64,000 bases of DNA from Pseudomonas sp. MM213 (GTDB lineage Bacteria; Pseudomonadota; Gammaproteobacteria; Pseudomonadales; Pseudomonadaceae). Location: contig NZ_CP081943.1 of the NCBI RefSeq assembly GCF_020423045.1, positions 2,790,001 to 2,854,000 of the forward strand. Direction: 5' to 3'. Each line of letters opens with the position of its first letter. The stretch's first letter is position 1. The notes under the pieces are model-generated. The model had not been told where the DNA came from. It saw only the letters and a program-made list of their open reading frames with translations, and did no database searches. A program made the position numbers and the translations under genes. This document shows, piece by piece, positions 36,596 through 44,767 of this stretch.

Positions 36596-37312
36596 TTACT
36601 TGGCAGCGTCGTCTTGTTTTGCCGGGTCCTTGATCGCCAGCAGTTCCAGGTCGAATACCAGCACCGAGTTGGCTGGAATCGCCGGGCTTGGGCTTTGGGC
36701 GCCGTAAGCCAGCTCGCTAGGGATGAACAGTTTGTACTTCTCGCCAACGTGCATCAGTTGCAGGCCTTCGACCCAACCCGGAATCACGCCGCTGACCGGC
36801 AGATCGATCGGGCTGCCACGCTCGACGGAGCTGTCGAACACGGTGCCGTTGGTCAGGGTGCCGGTGTAGTGAACAGTCACCACGTCGGTCGGCTTAGGCT
36901 GTGCGCCATCAGCTTTCTTGACCACTTCGTACTGCAGGCCCGAAGCCGTGGTGGTGACACCGGCTTTCTTGGCGTTGTCTTCGAGGAATTTCTTGCCGGC
37001 GGCTGCCGACTCTTCACTCATTTTGGCCATACGTTCTTCAGCACGCTTCTGCAGTGCTGCGAAGGCTTCGACCAACTCGTCATCCTTCAGTTTCTGTTCT
37101 TTCTTGCCGATGGCATCTTCAATGCCCTGGGCAACGGCTTTGGAGTCCAGATCATCCATGCCTTCCTGAGCCAGGCTCTTGCCCATGTTCAGGCCAATCC
37201 CGTAGGAAGCTTTTTGCGCCGGGGTTTTCAGCTCTACGCTGGTCTGCGAGTCGCAACCCGCAAGTACCAGGCTAACCAGGGCCACCGCCGCCGCCAACCG
37301 ATGCTGTTTCAT
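36596..37312 (-). CDS. FKBP-type peptidyl-prolyl isomerase, lipoprotein
   Basis: A 238-residue protein with a lipoprotein signal (VALVSLVLAGC, lipid-modified Cys20), an N-terminal dimerisation domain (SYGIGLNMGKSL to about 110) and a C-terminal FKBP domain (VHYTGTLTNGTVFDSS, GVIPGWVEGLQLM, IPSELAYG). Like FkpA/Mip it should act as a periplasmic prolyl isomerase and chaperone. P. aeruginosa has the same protein next to rdgC (PA3262-PA3263); here cytochrome, catalase and tRNA genes intervene. Confidence 0.94.
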   Translation of the reverse strand: MKQHRLAAAVALVSLVLAGCDSQTSVELKTPAQKASYGIGLNMGKSLAQEGMDDLDSKAVAQGIEDAIGKKEQKLKDDELVEAFAALQKRAEERMAKMSEESAAAGKKFLEDNAKKAGVTTTASGLQYEVVKKADGAQPKPTDVVTVHYTGTLTNGTVFDSSVERGSPIDLPVSGVIPGWVEGLQLMHVGEKYKLFIPSELAYGAQSPSPAIPANSVLVFDLELLAIKDPAKQDDAAK

Positions 37313-37572
37313 GCTATTTCCTTGTTCATGCGCCTAAAGGGCAATCGAGTAAAGCCGCGAGCTTATCAGGCGGCCACGACCAATGGCTACCGGCATGAGA
37401 GCAGGAAACTTCTGATAAGTTCAGGTGTTTTAACGCATTTCCGGAATCGGATGATGAAGCTTCTGTCATCTTCGCCCCACAGGGACGACTGCTTCGTCCC
37501 ACAACAACTGAAGTAATGGCCACTTGCCCCACGATTGCAGCTGAGGCATAAGAGAGCGACAACTCGACAAGG

Positions 37573-39390
37573 ATGTTTAACTTGCGCCTCTTTTATCGCT
37601 TTCTGATTCTGATCGTTGCACTGCTGGGCCTCGCCCTCGCCGTGATTCTGTATTACGTCGCCAACCCGAAACTGCCGAACTGGTCGCCAGCACAACAAGT
37701 GCATTACCTGGAGCAGTGGAGCGCGGCCGACCGCCAGACCTACTACTTCACGCCCCAGGGCACTCAGGTCAAAGGCTTGCGCTACGAGTGGTTCAATGCG
37801 CTCGAACTGCCCTTTTCGCAACAACGATTCGCCAGCCCGGAGTACCTTGCGCGCTTCGGCTTCCTGGTCGATCCCGGCCAGAAAGCCACGCCGAACAACC
37901 CCGGCAACCTGCCCGTGGGTTTCGCCCGCCATCAAAACCCCGGCAGCCAGGATCAGTTTCTGGACATCACCTGCGCCGCCTGCCACACCGGCGAATTGCG
38001 TTTCAACGGTCAGGCCATCCGCATCGATGGTGGTTCGGCGCAACACGTCTTGCCGTCCAGCGTTCCGACACTGCGCGGTGGCAGTTTCGGACAAGCTCTG
38101 GTCGCCAGTCTGACGTCGACTTACTACAACCCATGGAAATTCGAACGTTTCGCTCGCAACGTGCTGGGCCAGGAATACGACGCCCGGCATCAACAGCTGC
38201 GCAAAGACTTCAAAACCTCTCTCGATACGTTCCTGAAAGTAGCCTGGAACGACACCCATCGAGGGCTCTACCCGACCGAGGAAGGCCCTGGCCGCACCGA
38301 CGCGTTCGGGCGCATTGCCAACGCCAGTTTCGGCGACGCGATCTCACCGGCCAACTACCGGGTGGCCAATGCGCCGGTCGACTACCCGCAACTGTGGGAC
38401 ATGTGGACATTCGACTGGGTGCAGTGGAACGGTTCGGCGCAGCAGCCGATGGCCCGCAACATCGGCGAGGCGTTGGGCGTAGGCGCCACGCTGAATTTCT
38501 TCGACAGCAACGGGCAGCCACTCAAGGGCGACTACCGATATCCGTCCAGCGTGCGGGTGCGCGATTTGCACCTGATCGAAGAAACCCTGCAACGACTCAA
38601 ACCGCCTGCCTGGCCGGAAGAGCTGCTGGGCGCTGTCGACAAGCCTTTGGCCGCCAAAGGTCGCGCACTGTTCACCGAGAACTGCGCCGGTTGCCACGTT
38701 CCGCGGACGATCCAGGAAGGCGAGCGCTGGGTGCAGCAGTTGCACATGCTGCCCGTCGACGTCATCGGCACTGATCCGACAGCGGCGAACAACATCGCCA
38801 ACCACCGTTTCGACCTGACCGCGCTGCAATGGGACCCGACGGAGCTGGCACAGATGGACGTGAAGCTGCACCCGACCCCCGAGGAGCCGCTGGACCTGAG
38901 CCAGCTTTCGGTGGCCAAGGGGCTGGCCTACGTCACGGCGTTCGTCGAGGACCGGGCTTACCGGGAGGCCAAGGTCACAGCGGCAGAAAAGCCTCGGCTC
39001 GATGGCTTCGGCCTGCCGATCGGCGTTCGTGAAAAAGTGGCTTACAAGGCTCGACCGCTGTCAGGCGTCTGGGCGACCGCACCGTTCCTGCACAACGGCT
39101 CGGTACCAAGCATTTATCAATTGCTCTCGCCTCAGGACGAACGCGCGGGCACCTTCTATAAAGGCACGTTCGAGTACGACCCGAAACACCTGGGCTATCG
39201 CACCGAAGCCTTCACCAATGCATTCCTGTTCGATACGCGCATTACCGGCAACCACAACAGCGGCCATGAATTCCGCGCGGGTAAACGCGGCAACGGGGTG
39301 ATTGGCCGACTGCTGCAACCCGAGGAACGCTTTGCGTTGCTGGAGTACCTGAAAGTGCTGGGCGGCCCGCTGGAGGCGCAATTGCCATGA
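37573..39390 (+). CDS. Membrane-anchored di-heme cytochrome (RoxA/MauG/peroxidase-like)
   Basis: A 605-residue protein with an N-terminal transmembrane anchor (about 8-30) and a long periplasmic part. Two c-heme sites: CAACH (about residue 135) and CAGCH (about 370). PFLHNGSVPSIYQLLSP near the C terminus is typical of the di-heme peroxidase/RoxA superfamily. These proteins oxidise substrates with peroxide or oxygen via high-valent heme. Its stop overlaps the start of the catalase-like gene, so the two function together. The substrate is unknown. Confidence 0.87.
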   Translation: MFNLRLFYRFLILIVALLGLALAVILYYVANPKLPNWSPAQQVHYLEQWSAADRQTYYFTPQGTQVKGLRYEWFNALELPFSQQRFASPEYLARFGFLVDPGQKATPNNPGNLPVGFARHQNPGSQDQFLDITCAACHTGELRFNGQAIRIDGGSAQHVLPSSVPTLRGGSFGQALVASLTSTYYNPWKFERFARNVLGQEYDARHQQLRKDFKTSLDTFLKVAWNDTHRGLYPTEEGPGRTDAFGRIANASFGDAISPANYRVANAPVDYPQLWDMWTFDWVQWNGSAQQPMARNIGEALGVGATLNFFDSNGQPLKGDYRYPSSVRVRDLHLIEETLQRLKPPAWPEELLGAVDKPLAAKGRALFTENCAGCHVPRTIQEGERWVQQLHMLPVDVIGTDPTAANNIANHRFDLTALQWDPTELAQMDVKLHPTPEEPLDLSQLSVAKGLAYVTAFVEDRAYREAKVTAAEKPRLDGFGLPIGVREKVAYKARPLSGVWATAPFLHNGSVPSIYQLLSPQDERAGTFYKGTFEYDPKHLGYRTEAFTNAFLFDTRITGNHNSGHEFRAGKRGNGVIGRLLQPEERFALLEYLKVLGGPLEAQLP

Positions 39391-40556
39391 TCATGACCAC
39401 CTTCAAGAAAGATTTGCCGCTGTTTGCCCGGTTCTGGTTGTGGCTGGGCCGCCTGCTCGGCAAAACCCTGCTGGTTTTGCTGTGCATCGGCTTGCTTGGC
39501 TGGGCGCTGGCCACTGCCTGGTTTGCCTGGCAGCACCGCGGACCGGTCTCGGCACTGGAGCAGATTCCGGATGGCGAAGCCGCCATGACCCAGGACGTGA
39601 TCCAGACCGCCGTGCGGATTGTCGATCAACACCGTGAAAGCACCCGTTATCTGCGTGATGCCCATGCCAAGGCCCATGGCTGCGTAAAGGCCGAGGTGCA
39701 GGTGTTGCCGGATCTGGCGACAGAGTTGCGTCAAGGTGTGTTCAGTGAACCGGGCAAGACCTGGCAAGCGACGATGCGCCTGTCCAACGGCAATGCCTAT
39801 CCGCAATTCGACAGCATCCGCGATGCGCGGGGCATGGCGATCAAACTGCTCGATGTGCCAGGCAAGCAACTGCTCAGCGATCAACAGCGTCGCGGCGAAC
39901 AGGACTTCGTGATGTTCAGCCATCCGAACTTCTTTGTCAGCGATGTCGCCGAATATCGTCAGAATGTCGCCGCCCAGGCGGACGGCAAGAAGGTGATGGC
40001 GTTCTTTCCGGGCTGGGACCCGCGCACCTGGCAGGTCCGTCATCTGTTTATTGCCTTGGCGACACTTTCTCCGCCACCACCGAGCCCGACCCAGACGACA
40101 TACTTTTCGGTTTCGCCCTACAAATTCGGCGAGGCCAATGCCAAGTTTCGGGTCATGCCCGACCCAACGAACTGCCCGACCTATGCTTTGCCCGCGCAAA
40201 ACCAGAAGTTGCCGAACTTTCTGCGCAATGCGCTGAACCAGCAACTGTCGACCGATCGGGTGCCCGCCTGTTTTGTCCTGCAGATCCAGCGGCAGGATGC
40301 AGGCAAGTACATGCCGATCGAAGACACCAGCGTTGAATGGAAGGAAAGCGACGCGCCTTTCCAGACGGTGGCGCGGATCAACGTGCCCGCCCAGGACTTC
40401 GACACGCCAGCGTTGAACCTGCAATGCGACAACCAGTCGTTCAATCCATGGTTTGGTGTTGAGGCCCATCGCCCGATTGGCGGCATCAACCGCTTGCGCA
40501 AAGCTGTTTACGAGGCGGTCAGCGATTACCGACACAGCCGAAACGCCGAACAGTAG
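39387..40556 (+). CDS. Membrane-anchored catalase-family heme protein
   Basis: A 389-residue protein with an N-terminal transmembrane segment (about 24-48) and a truncated catalase core. The distal His lies in DAHAKAHGCVKAEVQV, substrate-channel residues in MRLSNGNA, and the proximal region in INRLRKAVYEAV, whose Tyr should bind heme iron. It is shorter than monofunctional catalases (about 480 or more) and belongs with the SrpA-like/catalase-related peroxidases. It is translationally coupled (ATGA) to the di-heme cytochrome and exported like it. Confidence 0.88.
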   Translation: MIMTTFKKDLPLFARFWLWLGRLLGKTLLVLLCIGLLGWALATAWFAWQHRGPVSALEQIPDGEAAMTQDVIQTAVRIVDQHRESTRYLRDAHAKAHGCVKAEVQVLPDLATELRQGVFSEPGKTWQATMRLSNGNAYPQFDSIRDARGMAIKLLDVPGKQLLSDQQRRGEQDFVMFSHPNFFVSDVAEYRQNVAAQADGKKVMAFFPGWDPRTWQVRHLFIALATLSPPPPSPTQTTYFSVSPYKFGEANAKFRVMPDPTNCPTYALPAQNQKLPNFLRNALNQQLSTDRVPACFVLQIQRQDAGKYMPIEDTSVEWKESDAPFQTVARINVPAQDFDTPALNLQCDNQSFNPWFGVEAHRPIGGINRLRKAVYEAVSDYRHSRNAEQ

Positions 40557-40569
40557 GCGGGCACAAACG

Positions 40570-40597
40570 AAAAAAGCGACCCGAAGGTCGCTTTTTT
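40570..40597. terminator. Terminator of the cytochrome/catalase operon
   Basis: AAAAAAGCGACC / GGTCGCTTTTTT, a 12-bp stem with CGAA loop, 13 bases after the catalase stop; symmetrical, so usable from both sides. Confidence 0.93.
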
Positions 40598-40632
40598 AAT
40601 GGAAGTCGGCATAAAGCCAAACTCCAGACAGC

Positions 40633-40660
40633 AAAAAAGCCCGCTTAAAGCGGGCTTTTT
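40633..40660 (-). terminator. Terminator of the tRNA cluster
   Basis: GCCCGC/GCGGGC stem with A/T flanks of five or six bases, 40 bases beyond the last tRNA-Asp on the minus strand. Confidence 0.9.
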
Positions 40661-40700
40661 CCGTGGTGACCTGACGTTCAGTGTTCCAGGTTACCGAATA

Positions 40701-40777
40701 TGGCGCAGCGGACGGGACTCGAACCCGCGACCCCCGGCGTGACAGGCCGGTATTCTAACCGACTGAACTACCGCTGC
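40701..40777 (-). tRNA. tRNA-Asp (GTC), copy 2
   Basis: 77 bases including encoded CCA; cloverleaf with anticodon GTC in CCTGTCACG, GTTCGAGTC T-arm and GCAGCGG acceptor stem. Identical to the copy at 41061. Confidence 0.97.
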
Positions 40778-40796
40778 GCGTAGCGTTGAAAGTAAA

Positions 40797-40872
40797 TGGT
40801 GGGTGATGACGGGATCGAACCGCCGACATTCTGCTTGTAAGGCAGACGCTCTCCCAGCTGAGCTAATCACCC
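40797..40872 (-). tRNA. tRNA-Val (TAC), copy 2
   Basis: 76 bases with CCA; acceptor GGGTGAT, anticodon TAC in CTTACAA, T-arm GGTTCGATCCC. Identical to the copy at 41157. Confidence 0.97.
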
Positions 40873-40994
40873 TTTACCTTCGTTGCGGGGCGCATTGTGC
40901 CACAGATTTTCATAACGTGTTGATTTAATTGATAAATAATTCAAAAAAATCTGAAAACCGGTGAAACGACGCATCCAGCAGGAACTTCAGGCAG

Positions 40995-41020
40995 AAAAAA
41001 ACCCGCGTTAGCGGGCTTTT
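40995..41020 (-). terminator. Internal terminator-like hairpin between tRNA repeats
   Basis: CCCGC/GCGGG stem with flanking A-run and T-run, placed after the first Val-Asp pair in the direction of transcription; a degenerate copy of the hairpin at 40633. Confidence 0.75.
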
Positions 41021-41060
41021 CCGTGGTGACCTGGCGTTCAGCGTTCCAGGTTACCGAATA

Positions 41061-41137
41061 TGGCGCAGCGGACGGGACTCGAACCCGCGACCCCCGGCGT
41101 GACAGGCCGGTATTCTAACCGACTGAACTACCGCTGC
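41061..41137 (-). tRNA. tRNA-Asp (GTC), copy 1
   Basis: 77 bases with CCA and anticodon GTC; exactly 360 bases from its duplicate. Confidence 0.97.
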
Positions 41138-41156
41138 GCGTAACACTTGAAGCGAA

Positions 41157-41232
41157 TGGTGGGTGATGACGGGATCGAACCGCCGACATTCTGCTTGTAA
41201 GGCAGACGCTCTCCCAGCTGAGCTAATCACCC
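41157..41232 (-). tRNA. tRNA-Val (TAC), copy 1
   Basis: 76 bases with CCA and anticodon TAC; first tRNA of the cluster (Val-Asp-Val-Asp), divergent from rdgC. Confidence 0.97.
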
Positions 41233-41392
41233 TTCACTTTCGGTGTGGCGCGCATTCTACGGAGCGACCTCACCTCTGGCAAGCACTTTTTTAAATAATT
41301 TTTTCAGGCCTTCCAAAGGCTTAGAGAAGGGTTGGCCTACGGCGCCACGAAGAGAATAATGCCCCACTTTGTATAAAGGAGAGACTCGCCCC

Positions 41393-42313
41393 ATGTGGTT
41401 CAAAAACCTGCTTATCTATCGCCTGACCCAAGATCTGCCTTTTGATGCCGAGGCGTTGGAAACTGCACTGGCCACCAAACTGGCGCGTTCATGTGCAAGC
41501 CAGGAGTTGACCACCTACGGTTTCGTCGCGCCTTTCGGCAAGGGCGAAGATGCACCACTGGTGCACGTCAGCGGCGACTTCCTGCTGATCTCCGCCCGTA
41601 AGGAAGAACGCATCCTGCCGGGCAGCGTCGTGCGTGACGCCGTTAAGGAAAAGGTCGAAGAGATCGAAGCCGAACAAATGCGCAAGGTCTACAAAAAGGA
41701 ACGCGATCAGATCAAGGATGAAATCATCCAGGCCTTCCTGCCGCGCGCCTTTATCCGTCGTTCGTCGACCTTCGCTGCGATCGCGCCGAAACAGGGCCTG
41801 ATTCTGGTCAACTCGGCCAGCCCGAAACGTGCCGAAGACCTGCTGTCCACCCTGCGTGAAGTCATCGGCACCCTGCCAGTACGTCCGCTGACCGTGAAAA
41901 TGTCCCCGACCGCCACCATGACTGAATGGGTCACCACCCAGAAAGCCGCCGATGACTTCTTTGTGCTGGACGAGTGCGAGCTGCGCGACACCCACGAAGA
42001 CGGCGGCATCGTGCGCTGCAAGCGTCAGGACCTGACCAGCGAAGAAATCCAGTTGCACCTGAGCACCGGCAAAGTGGTCACTCAGCTGTCGCTGGCCTGG
42101 CAGGACAAACTGTCCTTCGTCCTCGACGACAAGATGGTGGTCAAGCGCCTGAAGTTCGAAGACCTGCTGCAGGATCAGGCGGAACAGGACGGCGGCGAAG
42201 AAGCCCTCGGCCAGCTGGATGCCAGCTTCACCCTGATGATGCTGACGTTCGGCGACTTCCTCCCGGCGCTGGTTGAAGCGTTGGGCGGTGAAGAGACGCC
42301 GCAGGGTATCTAA
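41393..42313 (+). CDS. rdgC: Recombination-associated protein RdgC
   Basis: A 306-residue DNA-binding protein that forms a ring around duplex DNA and restrains RecA. Family features: N terminus [49 protein letters not shown] split over the charged helix, and FALMM-like [19 protein letters not shown] at the end. AAAGGAG precedes the ATG at 41393; an extension of eight codons is ignored. It diverges from the tRNA cluster. Confidence 0.97.
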   Translation: MWFKNLLIYRLTQDLPFDAEALETALATKLARSCASQELTTYGFVAPFGKGEDAPLVHVSGDFLLISARKEERILPGSVVRDAVKEKVEEIEAEQMRKVYKKERDQIKDEIIQAFLPRAFIRRSSTFAAIAPKQGLILVNSASPKRAEDLLSTLREVIGTLPVRPLTVKMSPTATMTEWVTTQKAADDFFVLDECELRDTHEDGGIVRCKRQDLTSEEIQLHLSTGKVVTQLSLAWQDKLSFVLDDKMVVKRLKFEDLLQDQAEQDGGEEALGQLDASFTLMMLTFGDFLPALVEALGGEETPQGI

Positions 42314-42330
42314 AGCCTGGTGATCTCTAA

Positions 42331-42414
42331 TGTAGGAGCGAGCCTGCTCGCGATGGAGTGTCAGTCGCCTCTCTTTGCCTGACACACCCTCGCGAGCAGG
42401 CTCGCTCCTGCAGG
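42331..42414. repeat. REP doublet
   Basis: TGTAGGAGCGAGCCTGCTCGCGA and its inverse after rdgC; a variant core (GCCTGCTCG) differing from the GGCTTGCCCG type elsewhere. Confidence 0.85.
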
Positions 42415-42449
42415 GGTTTTGCAGTGTTACTTAAAATAAGGATCAGGCC

Positions 42450-43415
42450 ATGCGTGCACTGGCTGCATTGAGTCGCTTTGTCGGCAACACCTTCGCTTAC
42501 TGGGTTCTGATTTTCGCCGTCGTGGCTTTCCTGCAACCGGCATGGTTCCTCGGCCTGAAAGGCGCGATCGTGCCGCTCCTGGGCCTGGTGATGTTCGGCA
42601 TGGGCCTGACCCTCAAGCTCGAAGACTTCGCCGAAGTCGCTCGCCATCCGTGGCGCGTGGCGCTGGGCGTGGTTGCACATTTCGTGATCATGCCCGGTGT
42701 GGCGTGGTTGCTCTGCCAGGTGTTCCATCTGCCGCCGGAAATCGCCGTCGGAGTCATCCTGGTCGGTTGCTGCCCAAGCGGCACCTCATCAAACGTCATG
42801 ACCTGGCTGGCCCGTGGCGACCTGGCGCTGTCGGTGGCCATCGCCGCCGTCACCACCCTCCTCGCTCCACTGCTGACGCCCGCGCTGATCTGGCTGCTCG
42901 CATCGGCCTGGTTGCCGGTGTCCTTCATGGAATTGTTCTGGTCGATCCTGCAAGTGGTGCTGCTGCCGATCGTGCTCGGCGTGGTCGCTCAGCGCGTGCT
43001 CGGTGATCGGGTTCGCCACGCGGTGGACGTATTGCCGCTGGTTTCCGTTGTCAGCATCGTGATCATCGTCACGGCTGTCGTCGCGGCCAGCCAGGCGAAG
43101 ATTGCCGAGTCCGGCCTGCTGATCATGGCCGTGGTGATGCTGCACAACAGCTTTGGCTATCTGCTGGGGTACTTCACCGGACGGCTGTTCAAGTTGCCAC
43201 TGGCCCAGCGTAAATCCCTGGCGTTGGAGGTTGGCATGCAGAACTCCGGTTTGGGCGCCGCGCTGGCCAGTGCGCATTTCTCGCCGCTGGCGGCGGTGCC
43301 GAGCGCATTGTTCAGTGTGTGGCACAACATTTCCGGGGCGCTGCTCTCGACGTATTTCCGCCGGATGAGCGAGAAAGAAGATCGGGAAACCGCGGCTCGG
43401 CAAGTGACCGAGTAA
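42450..43415 (+). CDS. Bile acid:sodium symporter family transporter
   Basis: A 321-residue inner-membrane protein with about nine or ten hydrophobic helices. SBF-family motifs: GLVMFGMGLTLKLEDF, VGCCPSGTSSNVMTWLARGDLALSV in two blocks, and LEVGMQNSGLGAALA. Relatives include PanS (pantoate) and ASBT-like carriers, so the substrate may be an organic anion with sodium. It follows rdgC as in P. aeruginosa (PA3264). Confidence 0.92.
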   Translation: MRALAALSRFVGNTFAYWVLIFAVVAFLQPAWFLGLKGAIVPLLGLVMFGMGLTLKLEDFAEVARHPWRVALGVVAHFVIMPGVAWLLCQVFHLPPEIAVGVILVGCCPSGTSSNVMTWLARGDLALSVAIAAVTTLLAPLLTPALIWLLASAWLPVSFMELFWSILQVVLLPIVLGVVAQRVLGDRVRHAVDVLPLVSVVSIVIIVTAVVAASQAKIAESGLLIMAVVMLHNSFGYLLGYFTGRLFKLPLAQRKSLALEVGMQNSGLGAALASAHFSPLAAVPSALFSVWHNISGALLSTYFRRMSEKEDRETAARQVTE

Positions 43416-43462
43416 GCGCAAAACTTGATCCCCGGGTTAATGATGGGCACCATACTGCGCAA

Positions 43463-43513
43463 CGCGAGGACGACCTCGCGGCTCGATCGAGTCACTAATC
43501 TGGGGACGACCCC
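43463..43513 (+). ncRNA. Guanidine-II (mini-ykkC) riboswitch
   Basis: Two successive hairpins each closed by an ACGA tetraloop: CGCGAGG-ACGA-CCTCGCG at 43463-43480 and GGGG-ACGA-CCCC at 43502-43513, 21 bases apart and 10 bases before the GGAGG ribosome site of the exporter. Paired ACGR-loop hairpins define the guanidine-II riboswitch, which raises translation of guanidine exporters when guanidine is bound. Confidence 0.93.
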
Positions 43514-43534
43514 GTCAATCGATGGAGGTCTCTC

Positions 43535-43849
43535 ATGTCCTGGATCATTCTGTTTTTCGCCGGCCTGTTCGAAGTGGGCTGGGCTGTCGGCCTGAAATAC
43601 ACCGACGGTTTCAGCCGCCCTCTCCCTACTGCGTTGACGATTGCCGCGATGGCCATCAGCCTTGGCCTGCTTGGGCTGGCGATGAAGGAATTGCCCCTGG
43701 GCACTGCCTATGCGATCTGGACCGGCGTGGGTGCCGTCGGCACGGTCATCGCCGGGATCATCCTGTTTGGTGAATCGATGGCGCTGTTCAGGCTGGCCAG
43801 CGTGACCTTGATCATTGCCGGGCTGATCGGACTGAAAGTCAGCGCCTGA
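43535..43849 (+). CDS. gdx: Guanidinium exporter Gdx (SugE-type SMR)
   Basis: A 104-residue small multidrug resistance protein with four transmembrane helices. The critical Glu13 is in [22 protein letters not shown], and [20 protein letters not shown] is the SMR signature. SugE-subtype residues and the guanidine-II riboswitch upstream identify it as a guanidinium/proton antiporter rather than a general drug pump. GGAGG lies six bases before the ATG. A terminator shared with undA follows. Confidence 0.94.
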   Translation: MSWIILFFAGLFEVGWAVGLKYTDGFSRPLPTALTIAAMAISLGLLGLAMKELPLGTAYAIWTGVGAVGTVIAGIILFGESMALFRLASVTLIIAGLIGLKVSA

Positions 43850-43871
43850 CGGCTTGCGACCAATACGACAA

Positions 43872-43908
43872 AGCCCGCCCCTCTATCGATAGAGGGCGCG
43901 GGCTTTTT
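43872..43908. terminator. Bidirectional terminator between gdx and undA
   Basis: AGCCCGC-CCTCTA/TAGAGG-GCGGGCT-type long hairpin with T-run on the plus side and A-run on the other. Confidence 0.9.
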
Positions 43909-43927
43909 CAATGGTGAGTCCAACCGA

Positions 43928-44722
43928 TCAGCTTTCGGCCAATGCCATGCGCCCACGCGCGACCGGAGCCCTTTCCGAATGCTCAAGCTGGATGCACCGC
44001 TCCAGGAACAAGTACATGTAGTCGTAGCTTTTGCACACGGCCTCGCGCAATTGGGCCTGCAGTGACTTGCTCGGGTTCAGCCCCGCCAGCGTGCAGATGA
44101 TTTCCAGCGCTTCCCACGGATGGGCGTCATCGTACTGGGCATGCATCTTCAGCCACTTCATGGCTCGCTTGCGATCCTCTTCGGGGAACGATGCCGCGTA
44201 GACGCCATTGGAACAGACCAGCGCCGACCACTCGCCGGTCGCGCCTTCAATGGCGTAGTTGGTGGCGGCAATGGCAACGATCAGCGAGTCCGCCGAACTG
44301 GTGTGCCAGCACCAATGACTCAAGGCGTGAAGTTCAGGGGCCACCTTTTGCGCCTGCAGTTCTTCCAGGCTGACACCGTGAGCACGGCTCCAGTGCACCC
44401 AGTAATCGGCATGGTTCAATTCCACACGAATGTTGCGCATCAACCATCGTCGCGCCATGTCCTCGCCGGGATGGCGGGCAAAACGGGTCTTGGTGAGGTT
44501 CTGTGCCATATATAACGCGAATTGCTCAACCACGGGCCAACCACCAATAAGGTAGTTGCGCATGGTCTTTGCGCTGAGTTTGTTATCTCGCATGCGCCTG
44601 TACAATTCGTGTTCGACAACCCGGCGTTTACTCTCGCTGCAGTCCTGGATCAGTTGCTGAGCCCAGGCGGGATAACTTGCAGCTTCCATGAGGGGTCCGG
44701 TTCTGTTGAATGTATCGATCAC
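43928..44722 (-). CDS. undA: UndA-type non-heme iron oxidase, 1-undecene biosynthesis
   Basis: A 264-residue TenA/heme-oxygenase-fold protein, often misannotated as a transcriptional regulator. UndA converts dodecanoic acid to 1-undecene with oxygen. With the GTG start at 44722, the iron ligands fall at Glu101 and His104 (VELNHAD) and His194 (KMHAQYDD), the same numbers as in the published P. fluorescens Pf-5 enzyme; Glu159 and Asp198, proposed second-iron ligands, also match. AAGGA precedes the GTG. It lies 45 bases downstream of the PAS-GGDEF-EAL gene on the same strand. Confidence 0.9.
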   Translation of the reverse strand: MIDTFNRTGPLMEAASYPAWAQQLIQDCSESKRRVVEHELYRRMRDNKLSAKTMRNYLIGGWPVVEQFALYMAQNLTKTRFARHPGEDMARRWLMRNIRVELNHADYWVHWSRAHGVSLEELQAQKVAPELHALSHWCWHTSSADSLIVAIAATNYAIEGATGEWSALVCSNGVYAASFPEEDRKRAMKWLKMHAQYDDAHPWEALEIICTLAGLNPSKSLQAQLREAVCKSYDYMYLFLERCIQLEHSERAPVARGRMALAES

Positions 44723-44767
44723 TGTCGGGTTCCTTTTGATTGTGATTGTAAGGATCAGCAAGAGATT

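Noticed and set aside
37482..37500. GGGACGA/TCGTCCC hairpin before the cytochrome gene as another guanidine-II element
   Set aside because: Only one hairpin is present and its loop is CTGCT, not ACGR.
43928..44722. TenA-type thiaminase or transcription regulator
   Set aside because: The iron ligand positions Glu101, His104 and His194 match UndA, and thiaminase catalytic cysteine context is missing.
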